15,380 nt of DNA, from the NCBI GenBank assembly GCA_030539475.1, contig JAUNRY010000014.1:1-15380 (forward strand), in the 5' to 3' direction. Each line of letters begins with the position of its first letter. The first letter of the stretch is position 1. The notes under the pieces are model-generated. The model made no database searches. It was not told the origin of the DNA and was given only the letters and a program-made list of their open reading frames with translations. A program made the translations under genes and the position numbers. This DNA comes from Bacteroidia bacterium. GTDB taxonomy: Bacteria; Bacteroidota; Bacteroidia; Bacteroidales; Dysgonomonadaceae. Below, piece after piece: positions 7,055 to 13,398 of the stretch.

Positions 7055-7162
7055 TAGAAAATAGAAATTGGAAATTAGAACGTACAGACGGTGCACCGCT
7101 CGCCCATATCCCGCCCTCCCCCACACTTCAAAACTCAAAACCCTCGCCCCCTCACCACCTAC
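7055..7162. repeat. Heptamer tracts in the divergent spacer
   Basis: Two heptamer tracts. At 7055-7082 four units follow each other in phase: TAGAAAA, TAGAAAT, TGGAAAT, TAGAACG. At 7128-7141 TCAAAAC occurs twice in exact tandem, followed by C-rich seven-base words (CCTCGCC, CCCTCAC, CACCTAC) up to 7162 with partial similarity. The stretch between them, 7083-7127, is not clearly periodic. Orientation relative to a gene is ambiguous because both flanking genes start outward from here. Confidence 0.55.
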
Positions 7163-7220
7163 GCATAAAAACTTAACAATAATGTAATCGATTAAGTTAT
7201 TTCTATCGGTTAATACTAAT

Positions 7221-7228
7221 TATTTTTG
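7221..7228 (+). promoter_or_regulatory. Bacteroidota -7 promoter box for the glycosyltransferase
   Basis: TATTTTTG matches the TAnnTTTG consensus of the Bacteroidota primary sigma factor and ends 32 bases before the ATG at 7261. The upstream -33 element is poor: TTTC at 7200-7203 (17-base spacer) matches TTTG at three of four bases. Confidence 0.55.
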
Positions 7229-7260
7229 TATCAGCTACTAAATTAGTTGCATTAATTGAT

Positions 7261-8532
7261 ATGGATAATACTTTTGATATTGAAACAATTGAAATAAAAA
7301 CGCTTCCAAAAGCCAATATTCAATTAGAAACCAATTCCAACGGGCGCACCAAGCACCGGCCTAAACCAACAGTTAAAGTGGCTTTCTTTGCCGATATCCT
7401 GATTAAAGATTTCGACGGAGCAATAAAAACGATGTATCAGCTGATAAACAGAATTCCCGCCCACGGATTCGAATACACTTTTTTCACCGGCACATCGCCG
7501 AAACATCGCTTTAAACACCGGGTAGTGAAAGCTCCGGCGGTTAGAATCCCTTTCAACATAAGCTACAAGATGGCTTTTCCGCGTTTACGCAAAATAAAAC
7601 TGCTTTTATCGTTGTCGCATTTCAACCCCGACGTGGTTCACATCACCACCCCGTCCGCCCTCGGATTCTTCGGGTTAAACTACGCGAAAAAAAACAATAA
7701 ACCGGTATTGTCTGTTTATCACACCCACTTTATCTCATACATGAGGTATTATTTCAAGTACGCTCCCTTTCTCATAAAACCCGTGGAATGGCTGATTAAA
7801 AAGATGTATAAATCTTTTTATAACCGATGCGATATGGTTTATGTGCCCACGCTTAAAATAATGGAAGAACTGCAATCGTACGGCGTTTCGGCCAATGTGA
7901 TGAAACTGTGGCAGCGCGGTATAGATTCTCATCTGTTTAATCCGTCGAAAAAAGACGCGGCGTTTATACGAAAACTCACCGGAAACGATAAACCGTGTAT
8001 TTTATTCGTGTCTCGGCTGGTGTGGGAAAAGAACGTGGAAACGCTGTTCGGTATTTACGACGAGATAGAAGCGCGGGGCATCGACGTAAATTTCGTTATT
8101 GCCGGCAACGGCGTAGCCGAAGATATAGCGCGGCAACGAATGAAGAACGCCGTTTTTCTGGGGTTTCTCAACCACCACGATTTGGCTAAGGTGTACGCCT
8201 CGTGCGATGTTTTCGTGTTCACCTCCGTTTCGGAAACCTACGGAAACGTGGTGGTGGAAGCCATGTCGAGCGGATGCGTGCCGGTAATTGCCAACGGCGG
8301 CGGTTCACAGGCGCTGGTGAAACACGGAGTTACCGGTTTTCTGTGCGAACCCGATAACCCCGCAGCTTATATCGATAAAATAACAACCTTGCTCAACAAC
8401 CACAAACTCAGAGAAAACATGCAAGCCGAAGGCTATAAATATGCCCTGCCGCTGTGTTGGGATGAGCTATCGGGAGAGTATTTCAAGGATATAGAAAGCC
8501 TGGCGAATAAGAAAGAGAATGAACGTTTTTAA
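7261..8532 (+). CDS. GT4-family glycosyltransferase
   Basis: A retaining GT-B glycosyltransferase of family GT4 (RfaB/PimB-like), predicted to move a sugar from a nucleotide donor to a lipid or glycan acceptor at the inner face of the cytoplasmic membrane. It has 423 residues. An unusual polar N-terminal extension of about 37 residues precedes the first Rossmann strand (VKVAFFADILIKDFDGA). The acceptor domain has the HTH-type motif YHTHFISYMRYY (153-164), as in MgtA and the plant sulfolipid synthase SQD2. The donor domain begins at about 245 with FVSRLVWEKN, and the E-x7-E signature is E325/E333 in ETYGNVVVEAMSSG. The pattern is closest to the mannosyl- and sulfoquinovosyl-transferase branch, but donor and acceptor are not provable here. 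Its last 14 bases overlap the next gene, a membrane protein, so the two are very likely co-expressed and functionally linked. Confidence 0.93.
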   Translation: MDNTFDIETIEIKTLPKANIQLETNSNGRTKHRPKPTVKVAFFADILIKDFDGAIKTMYQLINRIPAHGFEYTFFTGTSPKHRFKHRVVKAPAVRIPFNISYKMAFPRLRKIKLLLSLSHFNPDVVHITTPSALGFFGLNYAKKNNKPVLSVYHTHFISYMRYYFKYAPFLIKPVEWLIKKMYKSFYNRCDMVYVPTLKIMEELQSYGVSANVMKLWQRGIDSHLFNPSKKDAAFIRKLTGNDKPCILFVSRLVWEKNVETLFGIYDEIEARGIDVNFVIAGNGVAEDIARQRMKNAVFLGFLNHHDLAKVYASCDVFVFTSVSETYGNVVVEAMSSGCVPVIANGGGSQALVKHGVTGFLCEPDNPAAYIDKITTLLNNHKLRENMQAEGYKYALPLCWDELSGEYFKDIESLANKKENERF

Positions 8533-9541
8533 TTTCATCAAGAAAAATCGAAAGTTTCTGGCAGCAATTCTGCTGACGGTTGTGTTTATTCTTATCGGCA
8601 AGTTTGTTTCCACCATCGATTTCGTAACGCTGAAAATGTACCTGCGGGAGATGCCCGCCATGATTGGCGCCGTTATTCTGGCCTCCGCGCTCGCTTACAT
8701 TTCATCCACATTCGCCTGGTGGATATGCCTGGGCAAGGAAACTAAAAAAACATCCTACATGGAGCTATTCGCCATCAAACACATGGGCGAAATGTTAACC
8801 ATTTTCAATCCTACCGGAATTATTGCCGGCGACGGGCTTAAAGCGGCTTATATTTTTCAGAAAGGAATCGATAAAAAAGAAGGATTAAGTTCCATTCTGC
8901 TATCGCGAGCGCTGCTTATTCTGTCGGGGATATTTCTGCTTGTAATTTCCACGGCCTATATTGCCATAGACAAGATAGGGCACGACCAGGTATCGGCATA
9001 CATTCCGGCAGGCGTGATGGTTATCGGCTTAATCGCGGTTTTGCTGTCGGTTCTGGGTTTGCACCCAAACCTGTACTTGGGGAAAATAGTAGAAAAGCTA
9101 AAATTAAAAAAAGGGTTCTCTTTCATTACCGATAAATCGGCCGCGTCCGCTTACGAAGTAAATCGGCTTTTATCTCACTTCTTTCGTTACAAGAGAGGCC
9201 GTTTCGCGGCGGCATTTCTTTTATCGGCCGCGCAATGGTTGCTTGGCGCGCTGGAATTTTATATCGTTCTTCACATGCTGGGTATTCCGGTTGCATTTGC
9301 CGATGCCGTGGCCATTGAAATGGGCGTTATTTTCTTTAAAACCATCGGTGCCGTGGTACCCGGACAAATAGGCATAGAAGAGTACGGAAACAAAGTGATG
9401 CTCGACACCATTGGCGTAACCGGCAACGAAATATGGCTGGTTGTAACGCTCATGCGCAGAGCGCGTCAATTGTTTTGGCTGGGAATGGCCGGTATCTTTG
9501 CGCTTGTTGTATCTAAAAAAATACGAAATAAAATGGTGTGA
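8519..9541 (+). CDS. Flippase-like polytopic membrane protein (LPG_synthase_TM/UPF0104)
   Basis: Integral membrane protein of 340 residues resembling the flippase-like transmembrane half of lysylphosphatidylglycerol synthases (Pfam LPG_synthase_TM, formerly UPF0104), without a soluble synthase domain. Hydrophobic segments lie at about 13-30, 47-70, 126-150, 162-182, 228-254, 262-283 and 304-332, so seven or so membrane helices. Family-type marks are the loop FNPTGIIAGDGLKAAYIF (96-113) and VVPGQIGIEEYG (279-290), a conserved re-entrant-looking motif. The start at 8519 overlaps the glycosyltransferase end by 14 bases. Relatives often sit next to glycosyltransferases and are thought to help move or bind glycolipids across the membrane; the substrate is unknown. 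It could instead simply be annotated as a conserved membrane protein. Confidence 0.9.
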   Translation: MNVFNFIKKNRKFLAAILLTVVFILIGKFVSTIDFVTLKMYLREMPAMIGAVILASALAYISSTFAWWICLGKETKKTSYMELFAIKHMGEMLTIFNPTGIIAGDGLKAAYIFQKGIDKKEGLSSILLSRALLILSGIFLLVISTAYIAIDKIGHDQVSAYIPAGVMVIGLIAVLLSVLGLHPNLYLGKIVEKLKLKKGFSFITDKSAASAYEVNRLLSHFFRYKRGRFAAAFLLSAAQWLLGALEFYIVLHMLGIPVAFADAVAIEMGVIFFKTIGAVVPGQIGIEEYGNKVMLDTIGVTGNEIWLVVTLMRRARQLFWLGMAGIFALVVSKKIRNKMV

Positions 9542-9558
9542 ATGAACGAGATTTTGTG

Positions 9559-9566
9559 TAAGTTTG
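9559..9566 (+). promoter_or_regulatory. Bacteroidota -7 promoter box for the ROK kinase
   Basis: TAAGTTTG is an exact TAnnTTTG match, 26 bases before the ATG at 9593. It lies inside the stretch that would be coding if translation began at the upstream ATG at 9542, and so supports the later start. No clear -33 TTTG is present. Confidence 0.5.
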
Positions 9567-9592
9567 TAAATCAACAATCAAAAAAATTCACA

Positions 9593-10426
9593 ATGAAAAA
9601 CGTTATCGGAATAGATTTGGGCGGAACCACCATAAAAGGCGGTTTAATTGAAGGGCAAAGCATTGTAAAAGAAGAAGTGGCGGAAACTCGCGCGTCGGAA
9701 GGCGGAGAAACAACATTGAACGCGCTGAAAGATATTATCCGCAAGCTGATAACCGATGAAACGCACGCAATCGGCATAGGCGTGCCCAGTGTGGTAGATC
9801 GCGAAAAAGGCATTGTTTATCACGTGCAAAACATCAAAGATTGGGACGAAGTACACTTGAAATGGCTGCTGGAAGAAGAATTTAACCTGCCCGTACACAT
9901 CGATAACGACGCCAACTGTTTCGCCAAGGGCGAACGCATTTACGGACTGGGGCGGGAGTTTGAAAACTTTGTGGGCATTACGCTGGGAACAGGTGTGGGC
10001 GGCGGAATCATACAAAAAGGCAACCTGTTGAACGATGCCAATTGCGGATCGGGAGAATTTGGCGAAATGCCTTATCTGGACGGGATACTCGAACAGCAAT
10101 GCGGAAGCTTTTTTTTCGTAAACAACCACAACACCACCGGATACGAAACGGCTCGGCAAGCGCAACTAGGCGATGAAAAAGCGCTGGAAATCATGCGCGA
10201 ATACGGAAAACACATGGCTGTGCTGGTTAAAATGATTGTGCTCACGGTTGACCCGCAAGCCATTATTTTTGGCGGAGCCATTGCCAACTCACTTCCGCTA
10301 TTCAAAGAATCTATGTACCAGCACCTGATGGATTTCCCTTATCCAAACTCCATTAAAAAACTGAAGATACTGAAATCGGAACTCGATAATCCGGGAATTC
10401 TGGGAGCGGCGGCGTTGTGTTATTGA
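9593..10426 (+). CDS. ROK-family sugar kinase (glucokinase-like), zinc motif lost
   Basis: ATP-dependent sugar kinase of the ROK family, probably acting on glucose or another hexose in the cytosol. I start it at 9593 (277 residues, MKNVIGIDLGGTT), not at the in-frame ATG at 9542: the extra 17 residues are unlike the family and a promoter box lies among their codons. The phosphate loop is DLGGTTIKGG (8-17); the catalytic aspartate is D106 in IDNDAN; GTGVGGG is at 132-138; the C-terminal adenosine motif is IIFGGAI (224-230). Where ROK proteins carry a His and a CxCGxxGC zinc site, this one has E158 and EQQCGSFFF (167-175), keeping one cysteine only. Such zinc-less forms may be usual in Bacteroidota. 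There is no DNA-binding domain, so it is a kinase, not a NagC-type repressor. Confidence 0.9.
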   Translation: MKNVIGIDLGGTTIKGGLIEGQSIVKEEVAETRASEGGETTLNALKDIIRKLITDETHAIGIGVPSVVDREKGIVYHVQNIKDWDEVHLKWLLEEEFNLPVHIDNDANCFAKGERIYGLGREFENFVGITLGTGVGGGIIQKGNLLNDANCGSGEFGEMPYLDGILEQQCGSFFFVNNHNTTGYETARQAQLGDEKALEIMREYGKHMAVLVKMIVLTVDPQAIIFGGAIANSLPLFKESMYQHLMDFPYPNSIKKLKILKSELDNPGILGAAALCY

Positions 10427-10454
10427 TGCACCGATAACGGCATTTCAAATCCGA

Positions 10455-10478
10455 TTTGCGCCTGTGCGCCTTTGTGGC
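10455..10478. repeat. Octamer tandem repeat x3
   Basis: Three adjacent 8-base units, TTTGCGCC, TGTGCGCC and TTTGTGGC, lie in the gap between the ROK kinase and DPP III genes. The first two differ at one base, the third at two from the first. The array sits about 40 bases upstream of the DPP III -7 box. Confidence 0.55.
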
Positions 10479-10490
10479 AAAAAACCGGGG

Positions 10491-10506
10491 TTGGGTATAG
10501 ACCCAA
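10491..10506. other. Small hairpin upstream of the DPP III promoter
   Basis: TTGGGT and ACCCAA form a 6-base stem with a 4-base loop (ATAG). No T-run follows on either strand, so it is not a standard terminator. It lies in the -33 region of the DPP III promoter and could be an operator or chance. Confidence 0.25.
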
Positions 10507-10520
10507 AACTTAAAAAATAG

Positions 10521-10528
10521 TATCTTTG
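10521..10528 (+). promoter_or_regulatory. Bacteroidota -7 promoter box for DPP III
   Basis: TATCTTTG, followed by C-rich sequence, is a textbook TAnnTTTG box 32 bases before the ATG at 10561, the same distance as for the glycosyltransferase gene. It makes DPP III a separate transcription unit from the ROK kinase. Confidence 0.65.
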
Positions 10529-10560
10529 CCCCCAAATACTTAAAACATATCTTATAAAAA

Positions 10561-12627
10561 ATGAAAAAAATAATTTTTATGCTCACAACCGCTTTTCTAT
10601 TGGCTGCCTGCACAGGCAACAAATCAGAAACCACGCAAGTATCGTTGGAGCCGGATGTACCCGATTCCGCGTTTCAGTACAAAGTTGACCGGTTTGCCGA
10701 TATCGAAATCCTGCGTTATCACGTAACGGGATTCAACAACTTACCGCTTCAACAGAAAGAACTCGTTTATTACCTGTCGCAAGCCGCCCTGGAAGGCCGC
10801 GATATCCTTTGGGACCAACACAACCGCTACAATTTAACCATCCGCCGCGTGTGTGAAGGGGTTTACGAGAATTACATGGGCGACAAATCGTCGGAAGACT
10901 GGAAAAATTTCGAAACTTATCTTAAACAGATTTGGATGGCAAACGGCATTCATCACCACTATTCCGAAGACAAAATTATGCCGAAATTTCCGCGGGATTA
11001 TTTCGTATCGATTGTAAAAGGGGTTGACCCGGGACGAATGCCTTTCCGCGACGGAATGGCTGCCGATGAAACACTGAACGAGATTCTTTCCGTGATGTTC
11101 GACCCAAACGTGATGCCCAAACGCATGAATCAGGCTTCAGGAGCCGATATCGTAGCCACATCGGCTGTAAATTTCTACGAAGGCGTTACGCAAAAAGAAG
11201 TGGAAGATTTTTACAACGCCATGAAAGACCCCAACGACAACACGCCGGTTTCTTACGGTTTAAACAGCAAACTGGTGAAAGTTGACGGACAAGTTACCGA
11301 ACAAGTGTGGAAATTGGGCGGAATGTACGACAGAGCTATCGAACGCATCATCGGATGGTTGGAAAAAGCCGCCGGCGTTGCCGAAAATGAGCAGCAGCGC
11401 GGCATCATCAACACGCTTATTTCGTATTACCAATCGGGCGATTTGAAAACTTTCGACGATTATTCCGTGCAATGGGTAAACGATACCACTTCGCGCGTGG
11501 ATTTCATCAACGGCTTCATCGAAAATTATACCGACCCGCTCGGAATGAAAGCCACGTGGGAATCGGTAGTGAACTTCAAGAGCGAAGAAGCGTCGAAACG
11601 CACGCAGCTTATCAGCGAAAACGCGCAGTGGTTCGAAGACAATTCTCCCATCGACGATAAATTCAAGAAAGAAGAAGTAAAAGGCGTATCGGCAAAAGTT
11701 ATTACGGCAGCCATGCTGGGCGGCGATTGTTATCCGGCAACGCCCATCGGAATTAACCTGCCCAATGCCAACTGGATTCGCCGCGACCACGGCTCCAAAT
11801 CGGTAACTATCGACAACATCACCTCGGCTTACGACGCCGCGGCGCAAGGCAGCGGTTTCAACGAAGAATTCATGTGGAGCGACGCCGAACGCGAACTGTC
11901 GAAAAAATACGGCTCACTCACCGATAACCTCCACACCGACTTGCACGAATGCCTCGGACACGGTTCCGGCAAACTGCTTCCGGGCGTGGATGGCGATGCG
12001 CTTCGCGCCTATGGTTCGCCCATAGAGGAAACCCGCGCCGATTTGTTCGCGCTCTATTACCTGGCCGACCCAAAATTAGCTGAACTCGGGCTGCTGCCCG
12101 ATAACGAAGCCTACAAAGCCCAGTATTACAAATACATAATGAACGGAGCCATGACACAGTTAACGCGCATTCAGCCCGGAAAAGACATTGAGCAGGCACA
12201 CATGCGAAACCGCTCGCTTATAGCGAATTGGGTGCTGGAAAACGGAAAAGCCGACAGCGTGGCCGTATTAAATCAGCGCGACGGAAAAACGTTTCTTGTG
12301 GTGAACGATTACGCCAAATTGCGCGAATTATTCGGCCGGTTGCTTGCAGAAGTACAGCGCATAAAATCGGAAGGCGATTTTGAAGCGGGCAAAAAACTGG
12401 TGGAAACCTACGGCGTGAAAGTAAATCAGCCGCTGCACAAAGAAATCCTAAGCCGCTACGAAGCCTTGGAACTGGCTCCCTACAAAGGTTTCGTGAATCC
12501 GGTGTACAAACTCGTTACCGATGCCGACGGCAAAGTTACCGACGTAACTGTTTCGTATGACGAAGACTATGTAACGCAGCAAATGAGGTATTCGCGGCAA
12601 TACTCGGTGTTGCCGTTGAAAAATTAA
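10561..12627 (+). CDS. Dipeptidyl peptidase III (M49), predicted lipoprotein
   Basis: Zinc metallopeptidase of family M49 that releases dipeptides from the N-terminus of short peptides. The 688 residues fit the family. The zinc site is HECLGH at 462-467, with ligands H462 and H467 and catalytic E463; the third ligand is E490 in EETRAD (489-494), 23 residues later, the spacing known from the Bacteroides enzyme. HECLGH replaces the HELLGH of animal DPP III. The N-terminus, MKKIIFMLTTAFLLAAC, is a signal peptidase II sequence with lipid-anchored C17; no clear acidic surface-export signal follows it. It is therefore expected on the periplasmic or outer membrane side, where it could trim peptides taken up as nutrients. 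It has its own promoter box and ends at tandem hairpins. Confidence 0.96.
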   Translation: MKKIIFMLTTAFLLAACTGNKSETTQVSLEPDVPDSAFQYKVDRFADIEILRYHVTGFNNLPLQQKELVYYLSQAALEGRDILWDQHNRYNLTIRRVCEGVYENYMGDKSSEDWKNFETYLKQIWMANGIHHHYSEDKIMPKFPRDYFVSIVKGVDPGRMPFRDGMAADETLNEILSVMFDPNVMPKRMNQASGADIVATSAVNFYEGVTQKEVEDFYNAMKDPNDNTPVSYGLNSKLVKVDGQVTEQVWKLGGMYDRAIERIIGWLEKAAGVAENEQQRGIINTLISYYQSGDLKTFDDYSVQWVNDTTSRVDFINGFIENYTDPLGMKATWESVVNFKSEEASKRTQLISENAQWFEDNSPIDDKFKKEEVKGVSAKVITAAMLGGDCYPATPIGINLPNANWIRRDHGSKSVTIDNITSAYDAAAQGSGFNEEFMWSDAERELSKKYGSLTDNLHTDLHECLGHGSGKLLPGVDGDALRAYGSPIEETRADLFALYYLADPKLAELGLLPDNEAYKAQYYKYIMNGAMTQLTRIQPGKDIEQAHMRNRSLIANWVLENGKADSVAVLNQRDGKTFLVVNDYAKLRELFGRLLAEVQRIKSEGDFEAGKKLVETYGVKVNQPLHKEILSRYEALELAPYKGFVNPVYKLVTDADGKVTDVTVSYDEDYVTQQMRYSRQYSVLPLKN

Positions 12628-12634
12628 TCGGGTG

Positions 12635-12654
12635 AAGCGATTTCCAAATCGCTT
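12635..12654. terminator. Perfect hairpin after DPP III
   Basis: AAGCGATTT and AAATCGCTT pair perfectly around CC, eight bases after the DPP III stop. The next bases are not a T-run, so alone it is a poor intrinsic terminator, but it stands directly in front of the strong hairpin at 12660 and may stabilise the transcript end. Confidence 0.5.
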
Positions 12655-12659
12655 TAACA

Positions 12660-12698
12660 AACAAAAAATGCACTCAAACAAAGAGTGCATTTTTTGTT
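12660..12698. terminator. Strong bidirectional intrinsic terminator
   Basis: A perfect 16-base inverted repeat (12660-12675 with 12683-12698) around a 7-base loop. The GC-bearing core is TGCACTC/GAGTGCA, flanked by six A on the left arm and six T on the right arm, so a T-run ends the hairpin in both directions. It lies between the convergent DPP III gene (ends 12627) and the minus-strand gene ending at 12706, and should serve both. Confidence 0.9.
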
Positions 12699-12705
12699 AA
12701 TTTTC

Positions 12706-13236
12706 TCACAACCCCAAACTCAAATACCCCTCTTTCTGTTTTTCCATGCAATACCAAATGCCGTTCTTAACAATTTCAACATCAGCGGGAATATCATCCG
12801 GATTTACACTATTTTTTTCTACCGAAAAGCCACACACTTTCACATTCACATCGGCCGCGCGTGTTTTTTCCAGCAGCTTGTCGGCATAAACAATTTCTGC
12901 AACCGTTTTTCCGCATAAAACAGCTATTACCTCGCCAAAAAAGTCATCATCTTCGTCATCGGCTCTCAGCAATTCTGCCGCGTGCGCTATGGCTTCGAGC
13001 TGTTCAATGTTGCTTGTTAAAACAATGTAGTTATCTGAAAAATCCCATTCCTCGTCATACAATTCGTCTTCGTCTTCATCCGCAAAATTGTCGTAAAACC
13101 CATCCAAGTCGTCATCAAAATCATCATCCGGATCATCAGATTCTTCCAAAGCGCTCGTTCCCGATTCAATAATATCCTCGCCTGTATGAATGGTTTCTTC
13201 CACAGGAGCAAACAAAAAAACGTTTTTTTCTTTCAT
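12706..13236 (-). CDS. DsrE-like protein with a highly acidic segment
   Basis: A 176-residue protein with two parts. Residues about 69-176 resemble a DsrE/DsrF-type fold: a first strand NYIVLTS, a helix, then EVIAVLCGKTV (102-112), and a closing pattern VKVCGFSVEKNSVNPDDI ... VEIVKNGI ... KQKEGYLSL that matches the usual DsrE end. C135 is at the position of the conserved DsrE cysteine; C108 and C163 are extra. Residues about 13-66 are extremely acidic (22 Asp or Glu among residues 31-66), probably disordered. A short N-terminal strand MKEKNVFLFAPVEE may belong to the fold, making the acidic part an insertion. No signal peptide. Possible roles are sulfur handling or an acidic, basic-partner or metal-binding function; none is proven. 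The fold call rests on pattern only. It shares the terminator at 12660-12698 with DPP III. Confidence 0.75.
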   Translation of the reverse strand: MKEKNVFLFAPVEETIHTGEDIIESGTSALEESDDPDDDFDDDLDGFYDNFADEDEDELYDEEWDFSDNYIVLTSNIEQLEAIAHAAELLRADDEDDDFFGEVIAVLCGKTVAEIVYADKLLEKTRAADVNVKVCGFSVEKNSVNPDDIPADVEIVKNGIWYCMEKQKEGYLSLGL

Positions 13237-13398
13237 AAAGTGTATTTTTTTAATGATGAATTCACTATAATGAACGCTGAAAGTACGAGAAAGGTTTCCG
13301 TTTTCGACAACTTACAGGAAAAATATTCTTCCTTTAATTTTATTCTTCTGCAACTTATTCGCACATTTGCACATTGAAAAATTTGCACATCGGATATT
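13237..13398. other. Divergent intergenic region before folC
   Basis: This 162-base gap holds the promoters of two divergent genes. It contains an 18-base near-palindrome at 13316-13333 (AGGAA...TTCCT, one mismatched pair) and the octamer array at 13361-13392. No exact TAnnTTTG box is present on either strand; TAATTTTA at 13335-13342 is one base off for folC. No gene is apparent. Confidence 0.45.
13361..13392 (+). repeat. Octamer array GCACATTT abutting the folC start
   Basis: Four 8-base units begin at 13361, 13369, 13377 and 13385: GCACATTT, GCACATTG, AAAAATTT, GCACATCG. The third is degenerate. ATTTGCACAT recurs exactly at 13365-13374 and 13381-13390. The array ends six bases before the folC ATG, in the place a ribosome-binding site would take. 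Confidence 0.6.

Larger units (their letters stand above)
6925..7260. other. Divergent intergenic region, no gene
   Basis: A 336-base gap between the minus-strand dehydrogenase operon and the plus-strand glycosyltransferase. No coding frame with a recognisable product is present. The left part (6925-7030) is AT-rich and must hold the operon promoter and leader, though no TAnnTTTG box is clear on the minus strand. The middle (7055-7162) is built largely of period-7 tandem words. It includes a perfect 10-base palindrome CGGTGCACCG at 7089-7098 and a C-rich tract (7096-7125). The right part carries the palindrome TAATCGATTA (7185-7194), the related word ATCGGTTAA (7205-7213) and a -7 box at 7221 for the glycosyltransferase. 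Confidence 0.7.

Noticed and set aside
467..13392. CRISPR array or insertion-sequence ends as the explanation of the spacer repeats
   Set aside because: Units are 7 or 8 bases, adjacent without unique spacers, with different words per gap; no terminal inverted repeats with target duplications and no transposase or cas gene are present.
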